From Euphorbia lathyris (Eukaryota; Streptophyta; Magnoliopsida; Malpighiales; Euphorbiaceae), in contig NC_088919.1 of the NCBI RefSeq assembly GCF_963576675.1, positions 61,524,578-61,588,577 of the forward strand: 64,000 nucleotides of DNA. The letters run 5' to 3'. Below the pieces are notes generated by a model. That model saw nothing but the letters and a program-made list of their open reading frames with translations, was not told where the DNA came from and did not search any database. Shown piece by piece: positions 9,997 through 21,459 of this stretch (the stretch's first letter is position 1; every line of letters starts with the position of its first letter). The position numbers and the translations under genes are program-made.

Positions 9997-11487
9997 TGGT
10001 GAGCGATTTCCGCAAGTGCACGGTATACGCTTGTAGTAATAAAAGATATCGATCCCACATGGAACGTTTTTTAAACAAAACTTATTTACAATCGGTTAAA
10101 TTTACTTTTAGGTTTATAATATGGAAAAATCGTTTAATCGGTTTTGGTTTTGAAATTGCTAGAATGAGAATTAGATTAGATTATGAAAACGTTAGAAAAT
10201 AATCTGATTTAAGAATGAATTTGCAAGATAGCAACGTTTAGTACTTTTTAGAAAAGTAAACAAATGTATTTATTTGCATTAAGCAAAGAAAACAACTTTA
10301 AACTTTGTACGAATTATAAAGATGAAATAAATGACGGAACCTCTAATTAATTGGCTTTGAACATGACAAAACCCTTCCGGGATAGTTTCCCTTAATCAAA
10401 TTAAAACTCTTTCGAGATAATAATTTGCCTAAGTGTTCAACAAAGTTTTCTTGTAAAGATTTTGAATTAAATACGTTTTAATGAAAACACCAGCAGTCAC
10501 TTTAGTGGATTGGTTACCATAAGTGCTGCATAAAAATCTATCGAATAGAACGGACTTTATTAGATGAAATATAAATTGATACAAGTTTACAGAGAACATG
10601 GAGCATGGAAACATTCGACGGCTTGCAAGTGAACGGGTTGTCAATCCTTTCCTTGGGTTTCGTTAGAGTTTGTCAGGCTCCGGGGCGGATCCTCTACTCA
10701 ATCTTCTCGTTTAATCTTCGTAATAGAGACTGGGTCGGTCTACTACCAAAATGAAAACTAAACTGGAACAATGACTAAACGCTACTAAACTTGTTATTAT
10801 TGAATAAACAATGTGTGTACAGCATATTGCTTTTTACAAAAATGAAATCTAATCTCTGACTCATTTCTGAGTCAGAGTTTCTGCATAAACTCTGCACTAA
10901 TCTTCTCTTCTAACTCTCTCATTATTCATCCAACTCTCAATCAACTCTTTAATTATAGATGTTGAAGAGTCGTGATTGAAATGTCGTGTCCGTTGCGAAA
11001 GGACGTCTTTATCTACCCGAACTATCGCGTTTCTTGGATTTTAACATGTGTTCATTGTACTTGGCTGAATTTCTGCTCTTACCGAGAATGGAAATTCTCT
11101 GCCGAGAATGAGGAACTGATTGTTCAGCCTTCGGACGAAAGGGCATGTCGCGACCGAGAATTTGAGATTCCCTGTCGCGGCCCCAAATTCTCTACCAAGA
11201 ATTTTGGATTCTCTGCTGAGAATTTATATTTTTCTCTGTTTCTGACTTCGTCTTTGTCCTCGTTTTGGTGTAATTGATCTTTGTCGTTTTTTACTCCTTT
11301 TGTAGGGTTTTTCTTCTATTTTTGAGCTCTTTTCATTCCTATTTGGATTTTACCAAATATTTATGTGGCTTACAAGAAAGAAACATATTCGAGAGTAAAA
11401 GCTTTCCAAACAGTTATAAATAACATAAATTCGTAGCAATATTGATGTAATTAACGATGATATTTTAGGTATATTTTGGGCTTAACA
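9997..11487 (-). repeat. LARD 3' LTR (in its own orientation)
   Basis: TGGTGAGCGATTTCC...GGGCTTAACA on the plus strand. It differs from 17702-19210 by about 25 substitutions and a few indels counted by eye. The TATA-like word is changed to TAATTATA here (near 10950). Several CCGAGAAT/ATTCTCGG words lie at about 11080-11225. Confidence 0.9.
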
Positions 11488-11500
11488 AATCTCCACACTT
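11488..11500 (-). other. LARD polypurine tract
   Basis: On the minus strand AAGTGTGGAGATT lies directly before the TGTTAAG start of the 3' LTR, the position where plus-strand DNA synthesis is primed. Confidence 0.65.
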
Positions 11501-11854
11501 AATCTTTTGCTAGTCCCGAGCAAAATTTCACTGAATTTATTCTTTAACTAATCTCTTTATGAAAATAAAACATATATCTCTGTATTACCTTTTAAATTAG
11601 TTAAGCCGAAAAGACTAACTTCGCATGGCAAATTTATACGCAAAATATCAATCTAACTTAGTATAAATACGATATATCATTCGTCTTGTATTTCCAATTT
11701 TGAATTGAAGCATTCGGGACAATGTAAGCACGCATGTTATTGAGTCTTTCACCTCAAGGCATTTCAAAGCATAAAATTTCTTTTCCCAAACCTAAACTAA
11801 TATATGAGCTATATTATTTTAAATAAGTACTTAGGATTAATTTATTTGCTTAGT

Positions 11855-12121
11855 TACGTCCGAGATAAGGGTGGTCTTGATCGTAACTTTATACGTATTT
11901 TATTGCTTTGTGTTTGCTTAAGAGGTACCGACCATGCCATGGGTGGACGCAATCGTTACTTTAAACTTATACACGCTTATAATTTTTGCTTTAAACGTTC
12001 CTTCCATACCTCGATTGTGATAAGGGTGGTCGCAACTGTGGCCAAAAGTAAACGGTACTTAATTATTCTTCCCTTTCATACCTCGATTGTGATAAGGTTG
12101 GTCTCAATCGTGGCCAAAAGT
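11855..12121. repeat. Degenerate tandem repeat, about 65-75 bp period
   Basis: Repeats centred on GATAAGGGTGGTC...ATCG. The clearest pair is CCTCGATTGTGATAAGG with GGTC and GTGGCCAAAAGT at about 12010-12050 and 12072-12121. Earlier, more diverged units lie at about 11860 and 11930. Confidence 0.65.
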
Positions 12122-12740
12122 TAAGAATTCAACTAATTGATTAATTAATATGAATTATAAAATTGAATTGTAAATTGGGAAAAAGAAAGATAGCACATTC
12201 ATCCTATATTGACTTAAAATTCAACATGTATTATGGCTAAAGTTTCCTTAAAAACTTCAATTGGTGTTAATGTAAGACGAAATCAAACCGAGCTAAAAAT
12301 TGTTAATTCAATTTAATGCCTATAAACCTAATTGAAAATTTAAAATAAGATTTATTGTATCATGAATTTCATGATATAAAATAGAGATTGAAATAAAGAA
12401 TTTATTTAATTAAAATACATTTACTCGAGACAATTTTACTTAAAATCGTATCGGAGATTTGTGAAAAATTTGAAAAATAATATTGCCCGTATAGAAATAT
12501 TATTTCTAACGATAATGATAACCTAAAAATAATCATATTAACTTATGATTAATTTATAAACATATGAAAATGTTAAGTTAATAAAAATAGTGTTAAATAC
12601 ATTGTGTTGCAATATATGTTGCATTTGCATAAAACAAGTGTTGCATTTATAAATGTTGCTTAAAAATTTATTCGTTGCATTTATTCGTAATAAAAATTGC
12701 ATTTATTCGTAATAAAAATAAAATGATATATGCAATATCT

Positions 12741-12757
12741 CCTCCCACACTTAAATT
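12741..12757 (-). other. Second polypurine-like tract in LARD
   Basis: The minus strand reads AATTTAAGTGTGGGAGG, very like the tract adjoining the LTR. Some large gypsy-type elements have a second, central tract; whether this one works is unknown. Confidence 0.4.
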
Positions 12758-13051
12758 GGACCATGTCCTCATTGGTGCAAAAATTGATAAAATACGAAAA
12801 ATTGTACGAAATATAGAAATATGAAATGGATTTTATCCAACAGAAATAGAAATTGAAATTGTAATAAAAAACATAACATAAGAGATAAATGAGTGGAGAA
12901 AAGATAAGATAAAACTTATTCTTGTGAAGGGGAACCCGGTGGAGACGGTGTGGTCATAACGTCGTGACGATGGAAAAATGATAATAACTGGCGTCATGTT
13001 GACGTGTGATCACTTCTCAAAGTATGGATAATTGGCATCCACCGCGTTTAA

Positions 13052-13444
13052 TCATGAACTCTTCTCTTGATTATTCTCCATAATAGCATTTAACCGCAAA
13101 TTCATTTGGTTCAAACTTTGTTGAAAATTAACTTGATCATTAACATTGTGCTCATCATCAACAACCCCTTGTGCTTTTGTTTAGGCATCAACATGCTCAT
13201 CTTTCTCACCTTCTTCTTCATCATCATAATGCATATCGTCATCCTCACAAAAATGTGTCTTCGCATTACTATCCTCTTTAATACTATTACTATGTGAACT
13301 TGATGTACCAACATCGAATTCCATAATACTCGTAGCATCCAAAACAATACGCATAATCAAAGCACACGAAATCCTTGAAGAAGTAATCCAGAATAAACAA
13401 ATAAATCTTGACTTCAAATCCTTTACCCTTTTTAATATGCCCAA
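13052..13444 (-). pseudogene. Decayed acidic/coiled coding remnant in LARD
   Basis: The minus-strand frame from 13444 reads as protein-like sequence: serine-rich, then very acidic (EDDDMHYDDEEEGEKDEHVDA). After an in-frame TAA it continues in the same frame with VNDQVNFQQSLNQMNLRLNA, an amphipathic helix-like segment, before a TGA at 13052-13054. Not recognised. It may be the tail of a gag or accessory ORF from the autonomous parent. Confidence 0.4.
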
Positions 13445-15570
13445 AAAGAAAATAGGATAAAAATTTATTGAAAATAGAAATTACTATTATCCTTAATGAG
13501 CTCGCTAAAAGTGTACTTGGAAGTAAATTCATCTAAACTAGGCAAAATATGTCCAAACCGGATTGGTTTGAAAATTGATGGCTTAACAATAAATTATTTT
13601 TGTATGATATCCAAACCAAATACTCATCTTGTCATCCCCAACTTCATATATTAACCGAAATCCTAAATGTAATCCTCTCAGTCCATTTTAAAGTAGGAAA
13701 GAGTAAACAATACAATAATGTCCGTTTTACTATGCACGATGTCCATAATAGTGCTTGTACTAAGTGCCCAACCCCATCTGAAATAATGCTGAATGGATCC
13801 ATATTCAACATGCAAACAATTATTAGATGTAGAGGAAACCTGGTTAGTAACCTGCTGATGTTTAGGCATTGTGTGTAAAAAGGGTTAGGTTATGGATGTG
13901 GTGTTTGGGAAAGATGTATTTTGGAGAAGTAAAAATTGGTAAAAAGTAAAGGTGATATGGTGTGGAATTGAGTTGTGAAAAAGAAAATGTGTTTGAAATA
14001 GAAGTTTATGGAATGTGTGTATAAGGGATAGGCTAATAGAGGTATGAATTTAGGGGTTAAGAATGGAAAAAGGTAAAAATTTGTTCAAATTGGAGCCAAA
14101 CCCCGCCTACAGGTCGCGTGTCGCGACCGAGAATTGCCTAGCCGCGGTCGCGGCACGCGAAATTCAGAGAATTTTTCACTCTGATTTCGGCCTGTTTTCG
14201 CTGGACTTACCGAGGATAATAAATTCTCGGTAGAGAATAGGTCATAGACGTCTGTTTAGGTGCATTTTGACTAGGTTTGTGTGATTGATTTGATTAATTG
14301 TCTCCTGAACTTAATATAAACTGTACCTGCACTTAAGAACTTAATTGAAAAACATTAAATGCAAGGAAAACCAAGGGTTTATCCTTATTAAATTTTTAGT
14401 AATGAGACATTAAATTCCTAATTAGAGTTCTTCTAAAAAAATAATGAACGTAAGTTTATGTAGGTATTTATTCATGCTTAAAACTTAAACATGAGCTTTA
14501 TTCAAATTAAATAAGCATTCAGATAATGAAACATTTAACCTTAATCATTAACCTTATTCGAATTGATACAGATTCATATGAAAAATTGTATGTTTTATTT
14601 TAAGAAGTTCATACGGATATATATAATAGTCAACACGATATAAGTTCATAATTTCAAAATTAAAATTAAACTCAATGGTTGCACGAAAATGAAAATATAT
14701 TATCATGTTCAATAGTGAATAACTTATTAGCATTAAAGTGATTCATACAGATTCATGTGATAATAGTGTAGAAATCGGAACAGACATAAATGAAAAATGA
14801 AAAGTATGAAATCAAATGAAGTTTTATTGCATAACACATGTGTACATAAATGAACAAGAACATATGTAATAGAAAAATTAAAAACGGTCCTATATACAAA
14901 AACAAACAAATGAAAATTAAACAAATCAAATGAAAATTAAACAAATCAAATTATTAATCACGTATTCATATTAAATCTGAAACATTGAAACTTATGCAGA
15001 TTAATGAAATGATATACAGATTCACTTAAACATCATATACATATTTATGTTTGAAGTTTATACTGATACATTTTAATATTATATACAGATTCATTTTAAT
15101 AACTTGCATAGTTAACATATACTAAAAAAAATAACCAAAGAATCAAAGTTGATATGCTATCAAAATTGAAAAACATATGGACATAATAGAACTTAGAATT
15201 ATCATATAAAATGAATGTTCATGAACTTGTTCAATATTAATGATTATAACTTATTAGTATGTAAAGTCAGATGTTCAGAAACATTTCTGAAATGGATACA
15301 GATTCATGAAAAATAATTACAGATTCATGTTAAAAGTTAGACTGTTTCATTTAAACTTAGATTTTGATGTATTCGTATAACTTGTTTGTTTAACGTATAT
15401 TAAGCAAAAAGAATCAAGAATCAAACTTGATTGTTTTATAAAAAAAAATAGAAAAACACATATACATAAGAACACAAAGAACATACATATAGAAAAATTA
15501 AAACAATCCTATGTACAAACTATACACTCAATGCAAAATCAAACAGAACAAAACAAATTAAACTAATTTC

Positions 15571-16020
15571 TCATTCCGTTGAATTGGGATACACATAGCC
15601 CGTATAACGATCAATCATCGCTTGCACAAAGATCTGTCTTTCTTCCGCAGAAAGAAATTGTGGGCCAACTCGGAAAATTCTCTGGACAAATCCCTCAGGA
15701 ATTCATAGTCAAGGATAGGGAATGGTTATTTATCAGTCCATGGAACTGAAATAATGTGTTTGGTTCCTAAAATAATTTCACATATTATATTCTCGTATCC
15801 AATTTGTCTGTCCATGGAACATGAAGCGGCAACTAATCCCTCCATTAAGATTTTTGAGGAATGAATGGTGTTGCCTTAAAATATGTCTCCTAACATATAT
15901 ATTCCTTCATCATGATTAGAAATGGGAAATGGTTCTCCAAACTCAGAAACTATACATTCCTTCATCATGTTTGGTGAATAAAGAAAAATATGTCTGTAAC
16001 TGTTTAGAAAATGTTTGAAA
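15571..16020 (-). pseudogene. Unrecognised decayed ORF in LARD
   Basis: The minus-strand frame from about 16020 gives roughly 150 codons of protein-like sequence, including NMMKECIVSEFGEPFPISNH, SKILMEGLVAASCSMDRQIG, YENIICEIILGTKHIISVPW and PFPILDYEFLRDL. It is broken by two TAA codons and then one frameshift. In the shifted frame it ends FLSAEERQIFVQAMIDRYTG ... PNSTE and a TGA (15571-15573). The amino-acid composition is balanced and the stops are sparse, which argues for former coding. I do not recognise the family: it could be an element accessory gene or a captured host fragment. Confidence 0.45.
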
Positions 16021-16429
16021 TAATTGAGAAGAAATCAGAATGGTCTGATAGAGATGCAAAGTATGGAAATCTGATCTTCTCTAATTATTTATAATGATGT
16101 TAGGATGAATTAATATGTCTGTTGGTGGTTTTGAAAGGAAGAAAAAGTTTCTGTAATTTTGTTTTTTTAAATGTGTGATAACTGAGAAGAAATCAGATTT
16201 TGTCTGATGGAGATGAATAGAAAATGTAAGTAATAAAAATCTGATCTTTTCCAATTATTTATAATCAATCCAGGACAAATCAAGGTGTCTTTGGGATTAA
16301 AAAGGTGTAAATTCACACCATTTGAACATGAAGAAACTTAATTTTTCAAAACTTTCAACAATGGTGCATGAACTGAAGAAGAAAGAAAAGATACAGGTCT
16401 GATATAAGCCCGTGTCGCGACCGTGAATG

Positions 16430-16600
16430 GTGATTCTCGGTCGCGAATTTTTTTTTTTTTTGTTGTGGTTTCGCTGAAGTTACCGAGAATTTCGATTCTC
16501 GGCCGAGAATTTCGATTCTCGGTAAGTTCAGAAAATTTTTTCTCTTCCTTTCCTTGGAAATCCTGAATTCTCTACTGAGAATTCATATTCTCAGTAAGTT
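16430..16600. repeat. Palindromic CCGAGAAT cluster
   Basis: TTACCGAGAATTTCGATTCT and its continuation form back-to-back copies of CCGAGAATTTCGATTCTCGG, with related ACTGAGAATTCATATTCTCA nearby. The same words recur at 14125-14250 and in both LTRs. Confidence 0.75.
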
Positions 16601-17677
16601 CAAAAAATTTAGAAACATGACTTTAAAGAATTTTTTTTGGATAAAACTTTTTTATACACAAATCAAACTTATGAAATAAAAATAAAACAAAAATAAATTA
16701 AACTAAAAACAAATAAACATAAAAATTATGAACAAGAGATAAGAAGTACGAAAATCTAAATGTAAAAACTAAGCGAATTAATTTTCAAAGAACTTGTTCG
16801 CAAATTCAATTGCTTGAATTGGAGCTCATTCTTATTCAAAATATTTATATCAACTAAATATGGACTTGTCCATTTTAACTTACCTGGAAATAATTTCAAG
16901 TGGGAATAAAAAAAAAGTAGAACTATACCCCCAACTTTAAATTATTATTGTATATTTTTTTCTTTTTTTTTTAACAATTTTTTTAAGCACTTTCTTTTTT
17001 TTAGCGTTTTCTCAATTTAAGGATCTAGTGATTTCGGTTAAATGCCCGAACTTCTAGTTCTGGCCACGAACAAAAACTACGCACATGAACCGAAACTTTC
17101 AAATCTATATTAACAGTATACAATTCCTTCCTCGCGGATAAGGTAATTTCATCCTACTTCTGATATATCTTTCTGAGAAGATTTTCCATGGTGATTTCTT
17201 AGAGAGATAGCTGTAGGTGTTTAGGGATGTTATAAAAAGGGAAATTATTTGGATTTGTAGGAAATGAATAAATTTCTTAACAAAGAAATTTGATATGTTG
17301 GTGAAGGGTTTAGTGTATAGAAAAGAGGTAAAGGTGTTTGGGAAGAGGTAAATTTTCTGGAAAAATCATCTGTCACGTCTGACATCCTGTTTCATAAAAT
17401 TTTCTTTTCCTTCTGATGTATCTGCTAGCCAAATTTCTTTTCTGTAGACTCCTTCTGTGAATTTCATTGATAATCAAATCTCCAGGTTATCTTTGAAAAA
17501 ACTTGAATTTTTTTATCTGCAAACATCTAATTGCAAACGTTAAATAACAACGAGGATTTAGTCCTAGTGACCATCCTCAATAATAAAAACTAGAAAATAA
17601 ATAAATACATAAATATATTATAAACCAAGGTTCGAAATAAAACACGAAAAAAAAAATTTTTGTTAAAGATTTGGCGT

Positions 17678-17695
17678 TCCCCGGCAACGGCGCCA
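17678..17695 (-). other. LARD primer-binding site (tRNA-Asp)
   Basis: The plus strand reads TCCCCGGCAACGGCGCCA, which equals the 3' end of plant tRNA-Asp including CCA. The minus strand is therefore the complementary primer site, six bases from the LTR at 17702. This fixes the element's orientation as minus. Confidence 0.88.
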
Positions 17696-17701
17696 AAAAC
17701 T

Positions 17702-19210
17702 TGGTGAGCGATTTCCGCAAGTGCACGGTATACGCTTGTAGTAATAAAAGATATCGATCCCACAGGGAACGTTTTTTAAACAAAACTTATTTACAATCGG
17801 TTAAATTTACTTTTAGGTTTATAATATGGAAAAATCGTTTAATCGGTTTTGATTTTGAAATTGCTAGAATGAGAATTAGATTAGATTATGAAAACGTTAG
17901 AAAATACTCTGATTTAAGAATGAATTTGCAAGATAGCAACGTTTAGTACTTTTTAGAAAAGTAAACAAATGTATTTATTTGCATTAAGCAAAGAAAACAA
18001 CTTTAAACTTTGTACGAATTATAAAGATGAAATAAATGTCGGAACCTCTAATTAATTGGCTTTGAACATGACAAAACCCTTCCGGGATAGTTGCCCTTAA
18101 TCAAATTAAAACTCTTTCGAGATAATAATTTGCCTAAGTGTTCAACAAAGTTTTCTTGTAAAGATTTTGAATTAAATACGTTTTAATGAAAACACCAGCA
18201 GTCACTTTAGTGGATTGGTTACCATAAGTGCTGCATAAAAATCTATCGAATAGAACGGACTTTATTAGATGAAATATAAATTGATACAAGTTTACAGAGA
18301 ACATGGAGCATGGAAACATTCGACGGCTTGCAAGTGAACGGGTTGTCAATCCTTTCCTTGGGTTTCATTAGAGTTTGTCAGGCTCCGGGGCGGATCCTCT
18401 ACTCAATCTTCTCGTTGAATCTTCGTAATAGAGACTGGGTCGGTCTACTACCAAAATGAAAACTAAACTGGAACAATGACTAAACGCTACTAAACTTGTT
18501 ATTATTGAATAAACAATGTGTGTACAGCATATTGCTTTTTACAAAAATGAAATCTAATCTCTGACTCATTTCTGAGTCAGAGTTTCTGCATAAACTCTGC
18601 ACTAATCTTCTCTTCTAACTCTCTCATTATTCATCCAACTCTCAATCAACTCTTTATTTATAGATGTTGAAGAGTCGTGATTGAAATGTCGTGTCCGTTG
18701 TGAAGGATCGTATCCGTTGCGAAATGACGTCTTTATCCACACGAACGATCGCGTTTCTTGGATTTTAACATGTGTTCATTGTACTTGGCAGAATTTCTGC
18801 TCTTACCGAGAATGGAAATTCTCTGCCGAGAATGAGGAACTGATTGTTCAGCCTTCGGACGAAAGGGCGTGTCGCGATCGAGAATTTGAGATTCCCTGTC
18901 GCAGCCCCAAATTCTCTACCGAGAATTTTGGATTCTCTACTGAGAATTTGCATTTTTCTCTGTTTCTGACTTCGTCTTTGTCCTCGTTTTGGTGTAATTG
19001 ATCTTTGTCGTTTTTTACTCCTTTTGTAGGGTTTTTCTTCTATTTTTGAGCTCTTTTCGTTCCTATTTGGATTTTACCAATATTTATGTGCCTTACAAGA
19101 AAAAAACATATTCAAGAGTAAAAGCTTTCCAAACAGTTATAAATAGCATAAATTCGTAGCAATATTGATGTAATTAACGATGATATTTTAGGTATATTTT
19201 GGGCTTAACA
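17702..19210 (-). repeat. LARD 5' LTR (in its own orientation)
   Basis: Partner of 9997-11487. It has an extra stretch of about 18 bp near 18690-18715 where a GTATCCGTTGCGAA phrase repeats a GTGTCCGTTGTGAA phrase. It ends GGGCTTAACA at 19210, next to CAGCT. Confidence 0.9.
18655..18662 (-). promoter_or_regulatory. LARD 5' LTR TATA box
   Basis: TATAAATA on the minus strand within ATCTATAAATAAAG. The 3' LTR has TATAATTA at the matching place. Confidence 0.55.
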
Positions 19211-19215
19211 CAGCT

Positions 19216-20974
19216 GCTGAGTCATTCCCTCAAGGGCTGACCAAAGGTAAAAGTGAACCAAATATTGTTTTCACTGACCAGTCTTCACCTGCAGAGATTG
19301 TTGAAACACAGACAGCACAAGACATCAATCTACCCAATGAGATAAGGATTCCAAGAGGGCACTCAGAGAGTGCAATCCTTGATGCCGCTGAGAATACCCT
19401 GATGACAAGAAACCAACTCAGGATGTACCTCAGCAATGTAGCCTTCGTCTCAGTTCAGGAACCTAAAAACTTCGCTGATGCTGAGGAAGATGAATTCTGG
19501 ATGAGCGCAATGCAAAGGAACTTGACCAATTCAGAAGAAACGATGTATGGGAGCTAGTGCCACATCCAAGGAGTCACAAGACCATTGGAACAAGATGGGT
19601 CTTCCGCAACAAGCTGGATGAGCAAGGAAACGTAGTCAGGAACAAAGCAAGGCTTGTAGCTCAGGGCTACAGTCAGCAAGAAGGTATTGACTACGGTGAG
19701 ACCTTTGCCCCAGTGGCAAGGCTAGAGGCTATTAGGATTTTATGTGCATATGCATCTTACATGAACTTTAAACTGTTTCAAATGGATGTTAAGAGTGCAT
19801 TCCTTAATGGAGTTATAAACGAGGAAGTTTATGTTAATCAACCTCCAGGGTTTGAGGATCCTAAATTCCTAAACCACGTTTATAAACTCAAAAAGGCTCT
19901 GTATGGCCTCAAGCAAGCACCACGTGCTTGGTATGAGAGGTGACCAGTTTCCTGCTGACTAGAAACTATGTCAGGGGCAAAGCTGATACAACCTTATTCA
20001 TTAAGAGAAAGGGTAAAGATACCCTGCTGGCTCAAATATATGTTGATGATATTATTTTCGGTGCTACTAATGAGTCAATGTGCAAGGAATTTAGCAAGCA
20101 AATGCAGACTGAGTTTGAAATGTCGATGATGGGAGAACTCAACTTCTTCCTTGGACTTTAAATCAAACAAGGGAAAAATGGCATCTTCATCAGTCAAGCT
20201 AAATATGCCAAGGAGATATTGAAGAAATATGATCTTGAAAATTGCAAGCCAATGGGCACTGATACTGTCCTCTGCGCTGACGAGAATGGTAAGTCGGTAG
20301 ACAGCAAATTGTATCAAGGTATGATAGGCTCTCTACTTTACTTAACAGCAAATAGACCGGACATTCAGTTCTCAGTATGCTACTGTGCTAGATATCAATC
20401 TAACCCTAAGGAATCTCATTACATAGCTGTAAAACGAATCCTTAGATATTTGCAAAGCTCAGTGAACGCAGGTTTATGGTATCCCAACACTCATGGATTT
20501 ACACTCGTTGGATACACTGACGCTGACTATGGTCGAGACAAGCTAGAACGGAAAAGCACCTCTGGAGGATGTCATTTCTTAGGAAGCTGTCTTGTATCCT
20601 GGTTCAGCAAGAAGCAGGCGTCAGTAGCCTTGTCTACCACTGAAGCTGAGTACATTGCTGCTGGTCACTGTGTTGCTCAAGTCCTATGGATTAAGCAACA
20701 GCTTGAAGACTATGGTGTTCAAACAAAGACAATTGAGGTCAAATGCGACAACAAAAGTGCAATTGATCTATCAAAGAACCCAATCCAACACAGCAGAATG
20801 AAGCATGTCAGCATAAGGCATCACTTCATTAGAGACCATATACTCAAAGGTGAGATAGAGCTGACCTACGTCCCAATGGATGAGCAGCTTGCGGATATCT
20901 TCACCAAGCCACTGGCTCGTGAACAGTTCAGCATACTGAGAGAAGCCATTGGTATGTTTAATCCTCTTCAGTAA
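19216..20974 (+). pseudogene. Copia pol 3' part (RT, RNase H), copy 1
   Basis: Continues the interrupted polyprotein. Reverse transcriptase (RVT_2 type): [45 protein letters not shown], and the catalytic YVDDIIFGA at about 20037. RNase H: YTDADYGRDKLERKSTSG, STTEAEYIAAG, CDNKSAIDL and the C-terminal DIFTKPL. Damage relative to copy 2: single-base deletions near 19515 and 19940, a TAA at 20159-20161 in place of CAA, and a 12-bp in-frame deletion near 20253. Ends with TAA 20972-20974. Confidence 0.9.
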
Positions 20975-21345
20975 ATTCCTGTTCTAAAATGTAAATTTAT
21001 GCTGAGTGAATTACTATGCTGAATGATTTATGCAAATGCATGCTGAGTGATTGTTATGCTGAGTACTTAACGCAAAATACATATCAATTCTGAGTAAATA
21101 TGCACACCGAGTAGTAATCTCAAACTGAGAAATCATCCTTCATATACTACTGACCACTCAGAATATAAAACGCTTAGTATTCTAAACGCTGAGTGTTAGA
21201 TCCGTTGCATTAAATGCAAAAGCACGCGAATAGCCACCTAGGATGACGTATGCGCCGAATGTGTCATAAAAGCCAGGATCTTTGTCGGTTGACAATCCCA
21301 AGGCAAAACTGACACATGGATTCGATAAGATCCACTCTTCACCGC
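20975..21345 (+). other. Spacer between pol and ORF3 with short repeats
   Basis: Non-coding on the element's sense strand. Carries repeated TGCTGAGT words (about 21000-21065) and then a stretch leading to the ORF3 TATA-like box. A 92-codon antisense frame spans 21182-21460 in both copies, but nothing supports it as a gene. Confidence 0.6.
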
Positions 21346-21353
21346 TATAAATA
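21346..21353 (+). promoter_or_regulatory. Candidate internal promoter for ORF3, copy 1
   Basis: TATAAATA in CACCGCTATAAATAATGGG, 107 bases before the ORF3 ATG (21460) and followed by a CT-rich leader (TTCTCTCTCTCTAAGACTCT). Copy 2 keeps box, leader and spacing (31435-31442, ATG 31549). Inferred from motif and position only. Confidence 0.45.
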
Positions 21354-21459
21354 ATGGGTAAATCCCCATTTTTATTTTCTTTACACTTATCGAATTTTTC
21401 TATCAAAGCATTCTCTCTCTCTAAGACTCTCAAAGCCTCCCAATCTTCTTTCTGAAACA

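Larger units (their letters stand above)
11501..17677 (-). other. LARD interior, mostly non-coding
   Basis: AT-rich and without intact reading frames. It holds a degenerate tandem array (11855-12121), a second polypurine-like tract (12741-12757), two decayed coding stretches on the minus strand (13052-13444 and 15571-16020) and palindromic CCGAGAAT words (14110-14250, 16430-16600). Two related blocks at about 16025-16085 and 16185-16255 (each with GAAGAAATCAGA...ATCTGATCTT) look like an old tandem duplication. Everything else I read here is simple AT-rich sequence. Confidence 0.6.
9997..19210 (-). mobile_element. LARD-like LTR element nested in copia, antisense
   Basis: Two near-identical terminal repeats (9997-11487 and 17702-19210) flank 6.2 kb without intact gag or pol. 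The 5-bp target duplication CAGCT is at 9992-9996 and 19211-19215; removing the insert plus one CAGCT gives the uninterrupted copia sequence seen near 29285. The LTRs begin TGTTAAGCCC and end CTCACCA on the minus strand. The primer site on the minus strand matches tRNA-Asp, and a polypurine tract abuts the other LTR. Large, non-coding, LTR-flanked elements of this kind are called LARDs; tRNA-Asp priming is seen in several Ty3-gypsy lineages, so the parent is probably gypsy-type, but that is inference. It must have used proteins from another element. Confidence 0.88.

Noticed and set aside
10429..10644. 71-codon minus-strand frame, repeated at 18134-18349
   Set aside because: Both copies lie within the LARD LTRs; the repetition is the LTR pair, not a gene family.
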